Assembly: GCF_007827695.1 (NCBI RefSeq)
Contig: NZ_VITA01000019.1
Location: 50,735 to 114,734 of the forward strand
Direction of reading: 5' to 3'
DNA: 64,000 nt
Source of the DNA: Sinorhizobium medicae
GTDB taxonomy: Bacteria; Pseudomonadota; Alphaproteobacteria; Rhizobiales; Rhizobiaceae
Shown here: one piece after another, positions 1 to 8,069 of the stretch
Layout: every line of letters starts with the position of its first letter
How positions within the stretch are numbered: position 1 is the first letter of the stretch
The notes under the pieces: model-generated
Told to the model about the DNA's origin: nothing
The model's database searches: none
Seen by the model: only the letters and a program-made list of their open reading frames with translations
Made by a program: the position numbers and the translations under genes

Positions 1-1
1 G

Positions 2-394
2 ACCATCCCGAGCTTTCACTACATGACGGGAATTGCCGGCGGCACGACGATACGCTGCGCCGAATACGCCACCTTCGGCACCCAGGCGCTCTCCGACAAC
101 GCGCTTGTCGCGCTCAAGGACCGCCTGGCTTGCCTGCTCGGTCAACACGGACAGATCTCGCTCGGCAAGACGCTGGAACAGGCCCTGTGGCTTGCGATCG
201 AAGTCGAGACACTGTCGCGGATCTATGTCCAGGCCCTCACCCTTGGCGAGCCGCCCGTGCTGCCCGACGACGAGATGGAGCGCGTAATCGCCCAGATGCG
301 ACGCATGAGCTATGGCCAGGCGCCCGACGCCGAAGGCGTGAACGACGTAGCACGCCCGCGCGATGCCTTGGGCAATTCCGGCAAGAGTGTGTAG
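2..394 (+). CDS. class II aldolase/adducin family protein, 3' part
   Basis: This is the C-terminal part of a class II (zinc-dependent) aldolase of the L-fuculose-phosphate aldolase type. The reading frame is open from base 2, so the gene begins outside the window. The visible GQHGQI motif supplies the late zinc-ligand histidine of the family, and the following segment (LEQALWLAIEVETLSRIY) is the family's typical C-terminal helix. These enzymes cleave or form hydroxy-keto sugar phosphates. Substrate cannot be judged from this fragment. Reading starts at a partial codon; the first Met in frame is at 23 but is internal to the domain. The last ~25 residues (after RRMSYGQAP) are not conserved in the family. 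Confidence 0.8.
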   Translation, partial: TIPSFHYMTGIAGGTTIRCAEYATFGTQALSDNALVALKDRLACLLGQHGQISLGKTLEQALWLAIEVETLSRIYVQALTLGEPPVLPDDEMERVIAQMRRMSYGQAPDAEGVNDVARPRDALGNSGKSV

Positions 395-563
395 CGGTTC
401 TGCACGGGGGAGGGCAGGGTTGCGGCTTTGCCCCACGGCCGGACGGAAGATGATATCCGCGCGGTGGGCAGCGCAATCCAAGACGTGCTCAAAGAAACAT
501 CCGCCGAATAATGCCTGCCGGTAAACCAAGGCTGTCAGCTTACAATTGCAGGCCATAAGGAGC

Positions 564-577
564 GCTCGTGTACGAGC
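564..577. repeat. short inverted repeat GCTCGT-GT-ACGAGC
   Basis: Six-base arms around a 2-base centre. It lies in the non-coding stretch between the aldolase fragment and the transposase relic. No gene start with a convincing ribosome site follows directly, so its role is unknown. Confidence 0.3.
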
Positions 578-666
578 ACATTGCCGAGTGCTGCGTCTTC
601 CTGGCAGGTTTAAGGAACATCATTGAGATTGTTTCCCTCCGGGTCGCCTAGTTTTGCGTATCGACC

Positions 667-843
667 GTGGATAGCGGAACGGAAAAGATATTCGGGTTCA
701 TCGATGGCGAGGCCATCGTGAGAGCCGTTGATACAGGTATTCTGATGCACGTCGGCGCGACGGACGTTTTCTCTTACTTAAGAACGGCATTGGAGGACAG
801 TATTCTTGAAGCGGCGGCGCGACGGACGTTTTCTCTTACTTAA
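667..843 (+). pseudogene. short ORF interrupted by the 62-bp duplication
   Basis: A GTG-initiated frame of 58 codons (VDSGTEKIFGFIDGEAIVRA...) runs into the tandem repeat. Because the repeat unit is 62 bases, not a multiple of three, the second copy shifts the frame and gives a stop at 841. An in-frame TAG at 649 limits the upstream extent. No family is recognised. It is either a relic of a small gene broken by the duplication and the neighbouring IS, or a chance frame; the protein-like composition before the repeat favours a relic only weakly. Confidence 0.25.
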
Positions 844-876
844 GAACGGCATTGGAGGACAGTATTCTTGAAGCGG
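753..876. repeat. 62-bp perfect tandem direct repeat (2 copies)
   Basis: Bases 753-814 are repeated at 815-876, beginning CGGCGCGACGG and ending TTGAAGCGG. The copies look identical, which suggests a recent duplication. The second copy forms the 3' edge of the transposase relic read on the minus strand (its stop is at 836-838). Both copies sit at the junction between that relic and the unrelated short ORF at 667. Confidence 0.9.
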
Positions 877-1393
877 CGGCGTTCCCGACAGAGGGATTGG
901 CCTGTCTGCCGTCGCCCGCCGGATCGTTCATGAAATTCGTCCGCTTGCCCGGCTTGCTGCCCCGCGGTTTGTAGCCAATCTTCTCGCTGTTGGTCTTCAC
1001 CTTCGGCGCCGGCCGCTCGTCCTGGCGTTCCTTGATGTAGACCAGCACATCGGAAAGCCGCTTGTTCTCGGTGGTCGCCGCATGCGTCACCCGCTGGTCC
1101 TTATCGAACACCCAATACCCCTTCCAGCGCACATCAAAGCAACCATCGGCATTGGCATAGGTCTCGGCATAGCGACCAGCCAAACCGCACGGCACCTCGG
1201 TCTCCTCAAGCCTGATCCGCTGGCGCTCGAACGAAAACGTCAGTTGCGCGCCGACATGGCGCTGCTCACGCTTGCACAGGATCTCGTTGAGCCGATCCGA
1301 CGCCAGATTTAGCGGCCTGTCCGCGAAACACGGATCTCCCGTTCGAGACTGCTCAATGCGACGAGGGCTGACTTCCGAGAGCGCGCGGTTGCG
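836..1393 (-). pseudogene. ISNCY-family transposase, C-terminal relic
   Basis: The minus-strand frame is open from 1393 to a stop at 836. It reads as the C-terminal region of an ISNCY-type DDE transposase: ...DRLNEILCKREQRHVGAQLT, then LTFSFERQRIRLEE, RWKGYWVFDKDQRVTHAA and TENKRLSDVLVYIKERQDE, the run of motifs known from rhizobial members. A stop at 1394-1396 cuts it off from any N-terminal half, and no catalytic DDE core is recognisable upstream. The last ~25 residues diverge from the family and run into the 62-bp repeat. A start at 1195 would only give the last third. It is a dead fragment; neither terminal inverted repeat was found. Confidence 0.7.
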
Positions 1394-1653
1394 TCAACAG
1401 ATCGCGGGGGCGATCTGAATGGTCTGCTTTGGGGCAACTTCCCGTCGTGGCTGCTGCTTTGGCTGGATCTTTCCGGCTCCTATCGAACACCTCAAGCTTG
1501 GTCTCATGAAAATGCGCCCGCCGGCTAGGCGGTCGCAGAAGTTCGCGTCCTTGGCCGGACGCGGGATTGGTCGGGACAGGTCAACCATTCTTTCTTAGAG
1601 TCAGCATAGTGGAAAGATAGGCAAAACAGCGTGGCAATCCGATAGTTGCCACA

Positions 1654-1668
1654 ATAAGTAATACTTAT
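1654..1668. promoter_or_regulatory. palindrome ATAAGTA-A-TACTTAT upstream of small gene
   Basis: A perfect 7-base inverted repeat around one central base, in an AT-rich stretch 66 bases before the start of the 62-residue ORF at 1734. The position and symmetry fit an operator or promoter element. No regulator is identified. Confidence 0.35.
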
Positions 1669-1733
1669 ATTATTCCTTGCTTAATTAGCCTTTAGTAGCA
1701 TAGTCTGGCCGTCTACTGCCTGGGAGGAGCAAG

Positions 1734-1922
1734 ATGGAGCATGTCGAAGCCGAAAAGCTTTCGAAGCACACCGTTACCAAGATTTGGAACGTCCGCGAAT
1801 TTTGCCAACTACATCAATTGGGTGACAAAGAAGAGATCCGACTTCGTCGGCTATTCGGCCGGTTCGCCACAGCCTCCGAGCTGCAGCATAATGCCAAACG
1901 CACTCCGAAGTGGAGATACTAG
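1734..1922 (+). CDS. conserved-looking hypothetical protein, 62 aa
   Basis: A small basic soluble protein beginning MEHVEAEKLSKHTVTKIWNV and ending KRTPKWRY. A strong ribosome binding site (GGGAGGAG at 1721-1728) lies 5 bases before the ATG. The sequence suggests a compact helical protein, possibly DNA-associated (WNVREFCQLHQLGDKEE resembles a small helical motif), but no family can be named. It stands alone between the IS relic and the nuo cluster. An AT-rich region with a palindrome precedes it. No signal peptide or membrane segment is present. Confidence 0.55.
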   Translation: MEHVEAEKLSKHTVTKIWNVREFCQLHQLGDKEEIRLRRLFGRFATASELQHNAKRTPKWRY

Positions 1923-2311
1923 GGTTTAGCGACAGGGATCCCGCGTTCGTCGCTGACGGGGTTGGTCGCAATTTAAGCTGCTCATCCAGAAAACAGACCC
2001 GGCTCTGTGGCCGAGTCACATGTCTTTCATACGGATACTCCGCGATTGACCCGGAGCGGCAGTGTTAAGGCAAACGCCGATGCCTCAAGTGCCGCCTGCG
2101 GATAGGCTGTGATGTCATCGATGTAGCAGCGAGATTGGGATCCCGGCGAGACCTTTCGCGGCAGTGCTCCCCTGCTGCTCTGACCACTGATCCCCGCCGA
2201 GCGACAATAATCTTGTGAAAAAACCGATACTAGGGCACAATTTGCGAGTGCGGCGCTATCTCGACTCCGGCCGTCCTGCGCCGAGAGTTCGTGGGCGAAA
2301 GGTCGGCGTCG
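1923..2311. other. intergenic region upstream of nuoJ
   Basis: A 389-base stretch with no supported gene. It must hold the promoter of the nuo operon, but no convincing -35/-10 pair, FNR-type box or terminator was recognised by eye. Confidence 0.5.
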
Positions 2312-2812
2312 ATGCATCAGGGGTTCTTTCTTCTGTTCGCTACGGTGTCCGTGGTCACGGCCCTGACGCTGGTCCTGGCGCGCAATCCGGTTCACAGCGC
2401 ATTGGCGTTGATGGCGTGCTTCCTGCAGATTTCCGCAATTTTCGTTATGCTCGGTGCACCGCTGCTCGCTGTCATCCAGATTTTCGTCTATGTCGGCGCG
2501 ATCATGGTCCTTTTCCTATTCGTGATTATGATGGTCGACGTGCGCGAAGCGGTGCTGCAGCGCTTCATGCCCGGCGGCAACCTGCCGGCGCTCGCGCTGC
2601 TCCTGCTGCTCGGTACCGAGATGGTCGTGCTGGTGCTCTGGAGCGATCGCTTCATCGAATCGCCCCCCGTAGCCGAGCGCGGTGGTGATGCGATCAGAGA
2701 TCTCAGCAAGACGCTCTTCTCGGACTATCTCCTGCCGTTTGAAATCGCCTCCGTCATCCTGCTGGCGGCTCTCGTCGGCGCCATCGTGCTGGCGCGGAAG
2801 GAGCCTGGCTGA
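2312..2812 (+). CDS. nuoJ: NADH-quinone oxidoreductase subunit J
   Basis: Membrane subunit of respiratory complex I. About 166 residues with five predicted membrane helices; the family segment [20 protein letters not shown], holding the TM3 pi-bulge region, is clear near residues 58-77. NuoJ sits beside NuoK and NuoA at the junction of the quinone module and the proton-pumping arm. The ATG at 2312 (MHQGFF) is preferred over a GTG at 2291 because it matches the usual NuoJ N-terminus and has a GAAAGG element 9 bases before it. It is the first gene of the cluster; its TGA overlaps the nuoK ATG by one base, indicating tight coupling. Confidence 0.93.
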   Translation: MHQGFFLLFATVSVVTALTLVLARNPVHSALALMACFLQISAIFVMLGAPLLAVIQIFVYVGAIMVLFLFVIMMVDVREAVLQRFMPGGNLPALALLLLLGTEMVVLVLWSDRFIESPPVAERGGDAIRDLSKTLFSDYLLPFEIASVILLAALVGAIVLARKEPG

Positions 2813-3114
2813 TGGTCCCGCTCTGGTGGTCGATCCTGCTCGGAGTGGCCCTATTCGTGATAGGAGCCGGGGGCGTCCTGCTGAGGCGCAATATTCTGAT
2901 AGTGCTGATGTCGCTGGAGCTTCTGCTCAATTCGGTCAACATCAATTTCATCGCCTTCGGGCAGTACTACGACGACTTCCGCGGACAGATCTTTGCGATC
3001 TTCGTCATCGCGATCACCGCGGCGGAGGTTGCCGTGGCCCTCGGCATATTGGTCGCGCTGGTGAGAAACAAGTCCACCCTCAAGGTAGACGACGTCACCA
3101 TCATGAAAGGATAG
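2812..3114 (+). CDS. nuoK: NADH-quinone oxidoreductase subunit K
   Basis: Three-helix complex I membrane subunit of 100 residues, the normal family length. The conserved glutamates lie in [14 protein letters not shown] (TM2) and [12 protein letters not shown] (TM3), where they form part of the central charged axis for proton transfer. The ATG overlaps the nuoJ stop by one base. Four bases separate it from the next gene, so translation is probably coupled through nuoJ-nuoK and the first MrpD-like subunit. Confidence 0.96.
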   Translation: MVPLWWSILLGVALFVIGAGGVLLRRNILIVLMSLELLLNSVNINFIAFGQYYDDFRGQIFAIFVIAITAAEVAVALGILVALVRNKSTLKVDDVTIMKG

Positions 3115-3118
3115 CGGC

Positions 3119-4582
3119 TTGGACCCGGTGATCTCGACCCGGCCGCTGCTTGCCGTCGCCGTCGCCGGACTGGCGGCCCTTGCCATTCTCTTTCTCAACA
3201 AGCGCGAGAAACTCCGCGACGCGGTATCGCCGATTGCCGCGGTCGCCATGTTTGCGATCGTCGTCTCCATGGCGCCGACGGTGCTGGCCGGCGGCACCGT
3301 CGAACTGCGCCTGTTCGAGGTCCTGCCGGGGATCGACTTCGGTTTCCGCGCAGATGCGCTCGGCATGGTTTTCGCCACTGTCTCTTCGCTTCTGTGGATC
3401 GTGGCCGCGGTCTATTCCATCGGTTATATGCGGCATTTGCACGAGCACGCGCAGACCCGCTTTTTCGCCTGCTTCGCCACCAGCCTCGCGGCCGCAGTGG
3501 GCGGCGCCTTCGCCGCAAATCTGTTCACGCTGGTCATCTTCTACGAGGTGCTGAGCCTCGTCACCTATCCGCTCGTCTACCACCACGAGGACGAAGAAGG
3601 ATGGCGCGGCAGCCGCAAGTATCTCGTCTATCTGATGGGCGCTTCGAAAAGCGTGCTTCTCGCTGCCTTGGCGCTGACCTATCACATCGCCGGGTCGCTC
3701 GACTTCGTGACGGGCGGGTTACTGGCCGGTGCCAATGCCTCGGCAACGCTGCTCGCGGTCGTCTATTTCTGCTATCTGTTTGGCTTCGCCAAGGCGGCGG
3801 TGATGCCGATGCATGCCTGGCTGCCCGCCGCAATGGTGGCGCCGACGCCGGTCAGCGCACTCTTGCATGCCGTGGCGGTCGTCAAAATGGGCGTCTTCTG
3901 CGTGCTGCGGGTGATTTTTCATGTTTTTGGCGTCAGCATGGTCGGAGAACTGGGCCTCGGGGTCGCCACGGCCTATTTGGTCTCGTTCACCATCCTGATG
4001 GCATCGATCTATGCGCTGACGCGCGACGACCTGAAGGCGAGGCTCGCCTATTCGACCGTCAGCCAGCTCTCCTACATCGTGTTGGGCGCGGTACTCCTAT
4101 CGCCGCTGGCCATGGTTGGCGGGATCATCCACATCGCCGCGCATGCGTTCTCAAAGATCACGCTCTTTTTCTGCGCGGGGTCGATCTATTGCGCGTCCGG
4201 AAAACGCAACATCAGCGACATGGCGGGCATCGGCCGCAGGCTTCCCTGGACGATGGGGGCATTCTTCGTCGCGTCGCTGAGCATGATCGGCATCCCGCCG
4301 ACGGCAGGTTTCGTCAGCAAGTGGTATCTGGCGGAGGGCTCGGTAGAGGCCGGGCAGATGGCTTTCCTGGCAGTGCTGCTCGCGAGTTCGGTCCTCAACG
4401 CCGCCTATTTTCTGCCGGTCAGCTACACCGCCTTTTTCGAGGCGGAGACCAAAGAGAGCCAGGCGCCGGTCCGCGAAATCCCGCTTGTTGCGATCCCGCT
4501 GGTTGCGACCGCGATCCTGTCAGTACTGATGGGCATCTTCCCCTACTATTTCCTCACCCTCGCGGACGGAGTGATCCAATGA
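3119..4582 (+). CDS. MrpD/NuoL-like antiporter-type subunit of complex I (first copy)
   Basis: A 487-residue polytopic membrane protein of the proton-conducting antiporter family (MrpD, NuoL/M/N), about 14 helices. The charged residues of the pumping half-channels can be read: Glu143 in LVIFYEVLSLVTY (TM5), Lys225 in FGFAKAAVMPMHAWLP (TM7), Lys256 in TM8 and Lys401 in AGFVSKWYLAE (TM12). It ends soon after TM14 and lacks the long lateral helix of canonical NuoL (about 610 residues in E. coli), so it resembles MrpD more than NuoL. It starts 4 bases after nuoK and overlaps the next ORF in ATGA. With the gene at 4826 it makes two subunits where a normal operon has one nuoL. Confidence 0.88.
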   Translation: MDPVISTRPLLAVAVAGLAALAILFLNKREKLRDAVSPIAAVAMFAIVVSMAPTVLAGGTVELRLFEVLPGIDFGFRADALGMVFATVSSLLWIVAAVYSIGYMRHLHEHAQTRFFACFATSLAAAVGGAFAANLFTLVIFYEVLSLVTYPLVYHHEDEEGWRGSRKYLVYLMGASKSVLLAALALTYHIAGSLDFVTGGLLAGANASATLLAVVYFCYLFGFAKAAVMPMHAWLPAAMVAPTPVSALLHAVAVVKMGVFCVLRVIFHVFGVSMVGELGLGVATAYLVSFTILMASIYALTRDDLKARLAYSTVSQLSYIVLGAVLLSPLAMVGGIIHIAAHAFSKITLFFCAGSIYCASGKRNISDMAGIGRRLPWTMGAFFVASLSMIGIPPTAGFVSKWYLAEGSVEAGQMAFLAVLLASSVLNAAYFLPVSYTAFFEAETKESQAPVREIPLVAIPLVATAILSVLMGIFPYYFLTLADGVIQ

Positions 4583-4833
4583 TCAAGCCTGTCGTCGGTT
4601 TCTTTGGTGACGAGCAATATGCGAGGCCGCGCCGGCGGCTGTTCTATCTGGTGCTCGTTCTGATTATCGTCGCCGACTTCCTGGTTGCTCGCGACCATGC
4701 CGAATACCTGTGGGAGCGCCTGCCGGGCTGGTCGGCGGCGTACGGCTTCGGCTCTTGCGTGCTGCTCATCTTCGTTTCCAAGTTTCTCGGCCATCGCGCC
4801 GGGCTGATGCGGCGCGAGGATTATTATGACTGA
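4579..4833 (+). CDS. small two-helix membrane protein of the nuo cluster
   Basis: An 84-residue protein with two hydrophobic segments: about residues 20-37 (LFYLVLVLIIVADFLVA) and 54-71 (YGFGSCVLLIFVSKFLG). Between them is a WERLPGWSAAYG loop, and the protein ends in REDYYD. Start and stop overlap both neighbours (ATGA at 4579; its TGA lies beyond the ATG at 4826), so it is locked between two MrpD-like genes. Its layout, from memory, resembles small unnamed proteins found beside MrpD-like genes in other bacteria. It is not a standard complex I subunit. A role as spacer, assembly or accessory helix protein between the two pump subunits is inferred. Confidence 0.75.
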   Translation: MIKPVVGFFGDEQYARPRRRLFYLVLVLIIVADFLVARDHAEYLWERLPGWSAAYGFGSCVLLIFVSKFLGHRAGLMRREDYYD

Positions 4834-6586
4834 TTTCGTCCATCCGGCCCTGATCTTCATTCTAGGCGCTCTGCCGATCCCGTTCTTCACCGGACTGGTG
4901 CGTAAATCCTATCTCGTGTTGATCCCTGTGCTGGCGATCGTCGCCGTCATGGCCATAGAGCCCGGCAGTTATGGCGAGACGCAGTTCCTCGGTCAGGAAA
5001 TTCTGATTGCGAAGGTCGACAAGCTTAGCATCGTCTTCGCTACCGTCTTCACCATCATGGCGCTGATCGGCACGGTCTATGCATTGCACCTTTCCGGCGC
5101 CGGCGAGCATGTAGCCGCCTTCGTCTATGTCGGCAGTGCGCTCGGGGTGGTGTTCGCGGGTGACTATCTGACCCTCTATCTGTTCTGGGAGGGCATGGCA
5201 TTCGCGTCGGCATATCTGGTCTTCGCTCAAGGAACGGGACAGGCGATCCGCGCTGCTTTTCGGTATCTCATGGTCCACGTCACTGGCGGCGTCGTCCTGC
5301 TCGGTGGCATTCTGCTCCATGGGGCGGCCGCTGGCTCACTGCTCTTCGGTCCGGTCGAGGGCGCTTTGGACGCGGGTGCCTACCTCATTCTGGCCGGATT
5401 CTTGCTCAACGCGGCGGTGCCCCCACTCAATGCCTGGCTGACCGATGCCTACCCGGAGGCGACCGTCACCGGCGCGGTGTTCATGAGTGCCTTCACGACC
5501 AAAACCGCCGTCTACGTGCTGGCGCGGGCGTTTCCGGGTATCGAACTGCTGGTCTGGCTCGGCACGGTGATGGCGCTCTATGGCGTCATTTATGCGGTGC
5601 TGGAAAACGACTGCCGCCGCCTTCTTGCCTATCATATCGTCAGTCAGGTGGGCTACATGGTCGCGGGCATCGGCATCGGCACCGAGCTGGCGGTGAACGG
5701 AGCCACCAGTCACGCCTTCGCGCACATCCTTTACAAGGGGCTCCTGTTCATGGGTGCCGGGGCGGTGATCTATGTCACCGGCCGGCGCAAGCTCTCCGAG
5801 CTTGGCGGGCTTTACAAGGCAATGCCGCTGACGGTAGCGTTCTATATGGCCGGGGCCCTTGCGATCTCGGCATTCCCGTTCTTCTCGGGTTTTGTCAGCA
5901 AATCGATGGTGATAGCCGCAGCAGCGCAGGATCACCGCGCGCTGGTCATGTTGGCGCTGACGATGGCGTCGTCCGGGACGTTCCTGCATACTGGGCTCAA
6001 GCTCCCCTATTACATGTTTTTCGGTACCGATCGGGGGCTGCAGGCACGGGAGCCGCCCGGCAACATGCTGGTCGCGATGGGTGTGGCGGCGGCGCTCTGC
6101 ATTGCCATTGGCATCTTCCCCGGGCCGCTCTACGCGCTTCTTCCCTATCCTGTCGATTTCGAGCCTTATACCGGCGTCCATGTGAGCGAGAGCCTCGGGA
6201 TCCTGATGTTTACGGCTTTGGGCTTTGTGATCTTCCTTCGGGCGCTCGATCCCGAGAGCACGATCAGCCTCGACACCGACTGGTTCTACCGCAAGGGCGC
6301 CCGCGCCTTCATGTGGTTCGCAGAAAGGCCATTGGCGCGGTATGAGAAGGCGGTCAGCGACGTATCGGAGACTGCGGTGCTTCCCTTCCTGCACGGCTCG
6401 GCGCGCACGGGGATGCGGCTTGATCTCAATGGCGTGGATGGCGTGGTGAATGGTGTCGCCCGATCGATCCTTGACGGTGGCGGCGTACTGCGACGCTTGC
6501 AGACCGGCGTCGTCACCCACTACGTGCTGGCGATGATCGCCGGTCTAATCGCGGCTATCCTCGTCTTCGCGGTGGTGTGGAGGTAG
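4826..6586 (+). CDS. MrpD/NuoL-like antiporter-type subunit with NuoL-type lateral-helix tail (second copy)
   Basis: A 586-residue antiporter-family membrane protein. The core (residues 1-440) carries Glu122 (TM5, LYLFWEGMAFAS), Lys226 (TM8, AFTTKTAVYVLAR), Lys304 and Lys359 (FSGFVSKSM, TM12). At the TM7 lysine position it has Asn195 (LLNAAVPPLNAWL). After a helix near 456-474 come about 90 mostly hydrophilic residues (DTDWFYRKGARAFMWF...RRLQTG) and a final helix at about 565-584. This is the pattern of NuoL's lateral helix and anchor, so the subunit is probably the distal one. It overlaps the preceding small ORF by 8 bases; nuoM follows after 7 bases. Confidence 0.87.
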   Translation: MTDFVHPALIFILGALPIPFFTGLVRKSYLVLIPVLAIVAVMAIEPGSYGETQFLGQEILIAKVDKLSIVFATVFTIMALIGTVYALHLSGAGEHVAAFVYVGSALGVVFAGDYLTLYLFWEGMAFASAYLVFAQGTGQAIRAAFRYLMVHVTGGVVLLGGILLHGAAAGSLLFGPVEGALDAGAYLILAGFLLNAAVPPLNAWLTDAYPEATVTGAVFMSAFTTKTAVYVLARAFPGIELLVWLGTVMALYGVIYAVLENDCRRLLAYHIVSQVGYMVAGIGIGTELAVNGATSHAFAHILYKGLLFMGAGAVIYVTGRRKLSELGGLYKAMPLTVAFYMAGALAISAFPFFSGFVSKSMVIAAAAQDHRALVMLALTMASSGTFLHTGLKLPYYMFFGTDRGLQAREPPGNMLVAMGVAAALCIAIGIFPGPLYALLPYPVDFEPYTGVHVSESLGILMFTALGFVIFLRALDPESTISLDTDWFYRKGARAFMWFAERPLARYEKAVSDVSETAVLPFLHGSARTGMRLDLNGVDGVVNGVARSILDGGGVLRRLQTGVVTHYVLAMIAGLIAAILVFAVVWR

Positions 6587-6593
6587 GGGCACG

Positions 6594-8069
6594 ATGTCGA
6601 TCCCATTGCTGAGCCTCATCGTCTTCGTGCCCGTCGCCGGGGCGGCAGTTCTGGTGTTCATGCGCAGTGACGATGCAGTACGGTGGACGGCGCTCGGTTT
6701 CGGTATTGTCGATCTCGCTCTCTGCATCGTGATGCTGGCCGGCTTCGACACGACGACCCACGAAATGCAGTTCGTCGAGAGCCGTCCCTGGGTGGCCGCG
6801 CTCGGGATCACTTATGCGCTCGGCGTCGACGGCATCAGCGCGCTCTTCCTGTTCCTGACGGCGCTGTTGGGCTTGATCTCCGTGCTCGCTTCCTGGGTGG
6901 CGATCGACCGCAAGGTGAAGGAGTTCATGGTCAGTTTGCTGGTCATGCAGGCGCTGATGCTGGGTGTCTTTTGCGCGCTCGATCTGTTCCTGTTCTACGT
7001 CTTCTGGGAGGCGATGCTGATACCCATGTATCTGATCATCGGCGTCTGGGGCGGCGAAGGCCGGGTCTATGCTGCGTTCAAGTTCTTCCTCTATACGCTG
7101 GCCGGCAGCATCCTCTTCCTGATCGGCGTCATCGTGCTCTATTTCCAGGGGGGCGAGACCTTCGACATACTCGCCCTGACGGCGCAGGATCTGCCCTTCG
7201 GCGTCCAGTCCTGGCTATTCTTCGCTTTCCTGGTGGCTTTCGCTGTCAAGGTGCCAATGGTGCCGGTGCACACGTGGCTGCCGGACGCACATGTCCAGGC
7301 GCCGACGGCTGGCAGCATCATTCTCGCCGGCGTGCTCCTGAAGATGGGTGCTTACGGCTTCCTGCGCTTCTCGCTGCCGATGCTGCCGGAAGCATCTCTC
7401 TATTATTCAACGCTTATGCTCTTACTTTCGGCTCTTGCAATCGTTTATGGCGGCTTGCTGGCGTTGGCCCAGGACGACCTGAAAAAGCTGGTGGCCTATT
7501 CCAGCATCAGCCATATGGGATTTGTGACGCTCGGGATTTTCGCGCTGAATCTGCGCGGGCTCGAGGGCAGCATCCTGCAGATGTTCAACCACGGGATAAC
7601 GACGGGCGCATTGTTCCTGTTCGTGGGCCTGATCTACGAGCGCACGCATACCCGCAGCATCGCGAATTACGGCGGGCTGATGAAGGCGGCGCCCATCTAT
7701 ACCGCCTTTCTTGCGCTCTTCACCCTGTCTTCGATGGCGCTGCCGGGGACGAACGCTTTCGTAGGCGAACTGCTGGTGCTGTCGGGTGGGTTTGCGGCAA
7801 ACCTCGCCGCGGGCACCGCGGCCGTAGTGGGTGCGTTGCTAAGTGCTGCCTACCTGCTCGGCATGTACGGGAAGGTGGCGCTTGGTCCGCCGAGTGTGAG
7901 TGCCAAGCATAAGATACACGACGTGAACGGCCGCGAGATGGCTGCCATCCTGCCGCTCGCGATCTTCGTGCTTTGGGTCGGGCTCTATCCGCGACCGTTC
8001 CTCGGGATCATCGATGCGTCTGTGCGAAATCTACTGGTGCAGGTACACGGTGAAGGGATCGGTGAATGA
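6594..8069 (+). CDS. nuoM: NADH-quinone oxidoreductase subunit M
   Basis: Antiporter-like proton-pumping subunit of complex I, 491 residues with about 14 helices, the usual length. All signature charges are present: Glu139 (FYVFWEAMLIPMYL, TM5), Lys219 (FAVKVPMVPVHTWLPDAH, TM7), Lys250 (TM8) and Glu392 (NAFVGELLVL, TM12); the TM12 glutamate in place of lysine is the mark of NuoM. A GGAGG-like site (GGAGGTAGGGGC) lies just before the ATG. The gene overlaps nuoN by 4 bases (ATGA). Confidence 0.96.
   Translation: MSIPLLSLIVFVPVAGAAVLVFMRSDDAVRWTALGFGIVDLALCIVMLAGFDTTTHEMQFVESRPWVAALGITYALGVDGISALFLFLTALLGLISVLASWVAIDRKVKEFMVSLLVMQALMLGVFCALDLFLFYVFWEAMLIPMYLIIGVWGGEGRVYAAFKFFLYTLAGSILFLIGVIVLYFQGGETFDILALTAQDLPFGVQSWLFFAFLVAFAVKVPMVPVHTWLPDAHVQAPTAGSIILAGVLLKMGAYGFLRFSLPMLPEASLYYSTLMLLLSALAIVYGGLLALAQDDLKKLVAYSSISHMGFVTLGIFALNLRGLEGSILQMFNHGITTGALFLFVGLIYERTHTRSIANYGGLMKAAPIYTAFLALFTLSSMALPGTNAFVGELLVLSGGFAANLAAGTAAVVGALLSAAYLLGMYGKVALGPPSVSAKHKIHDVNGREMAAILPLAIFVLWVGLYPRPFLGIIDASVRNLLVQVHGEGIGE

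Noticed and set aside
1082..1312. Plus-strand ORF over the transposase relic
   Set aside because: It is the complement of transposase motifs and has no ribosome site.
5336..6520. Long minus-strand frame opposite the second MrpD-like gene
   Set aside because: Composition is His/Arg/Asp-rich with no motif; antisense shadow.
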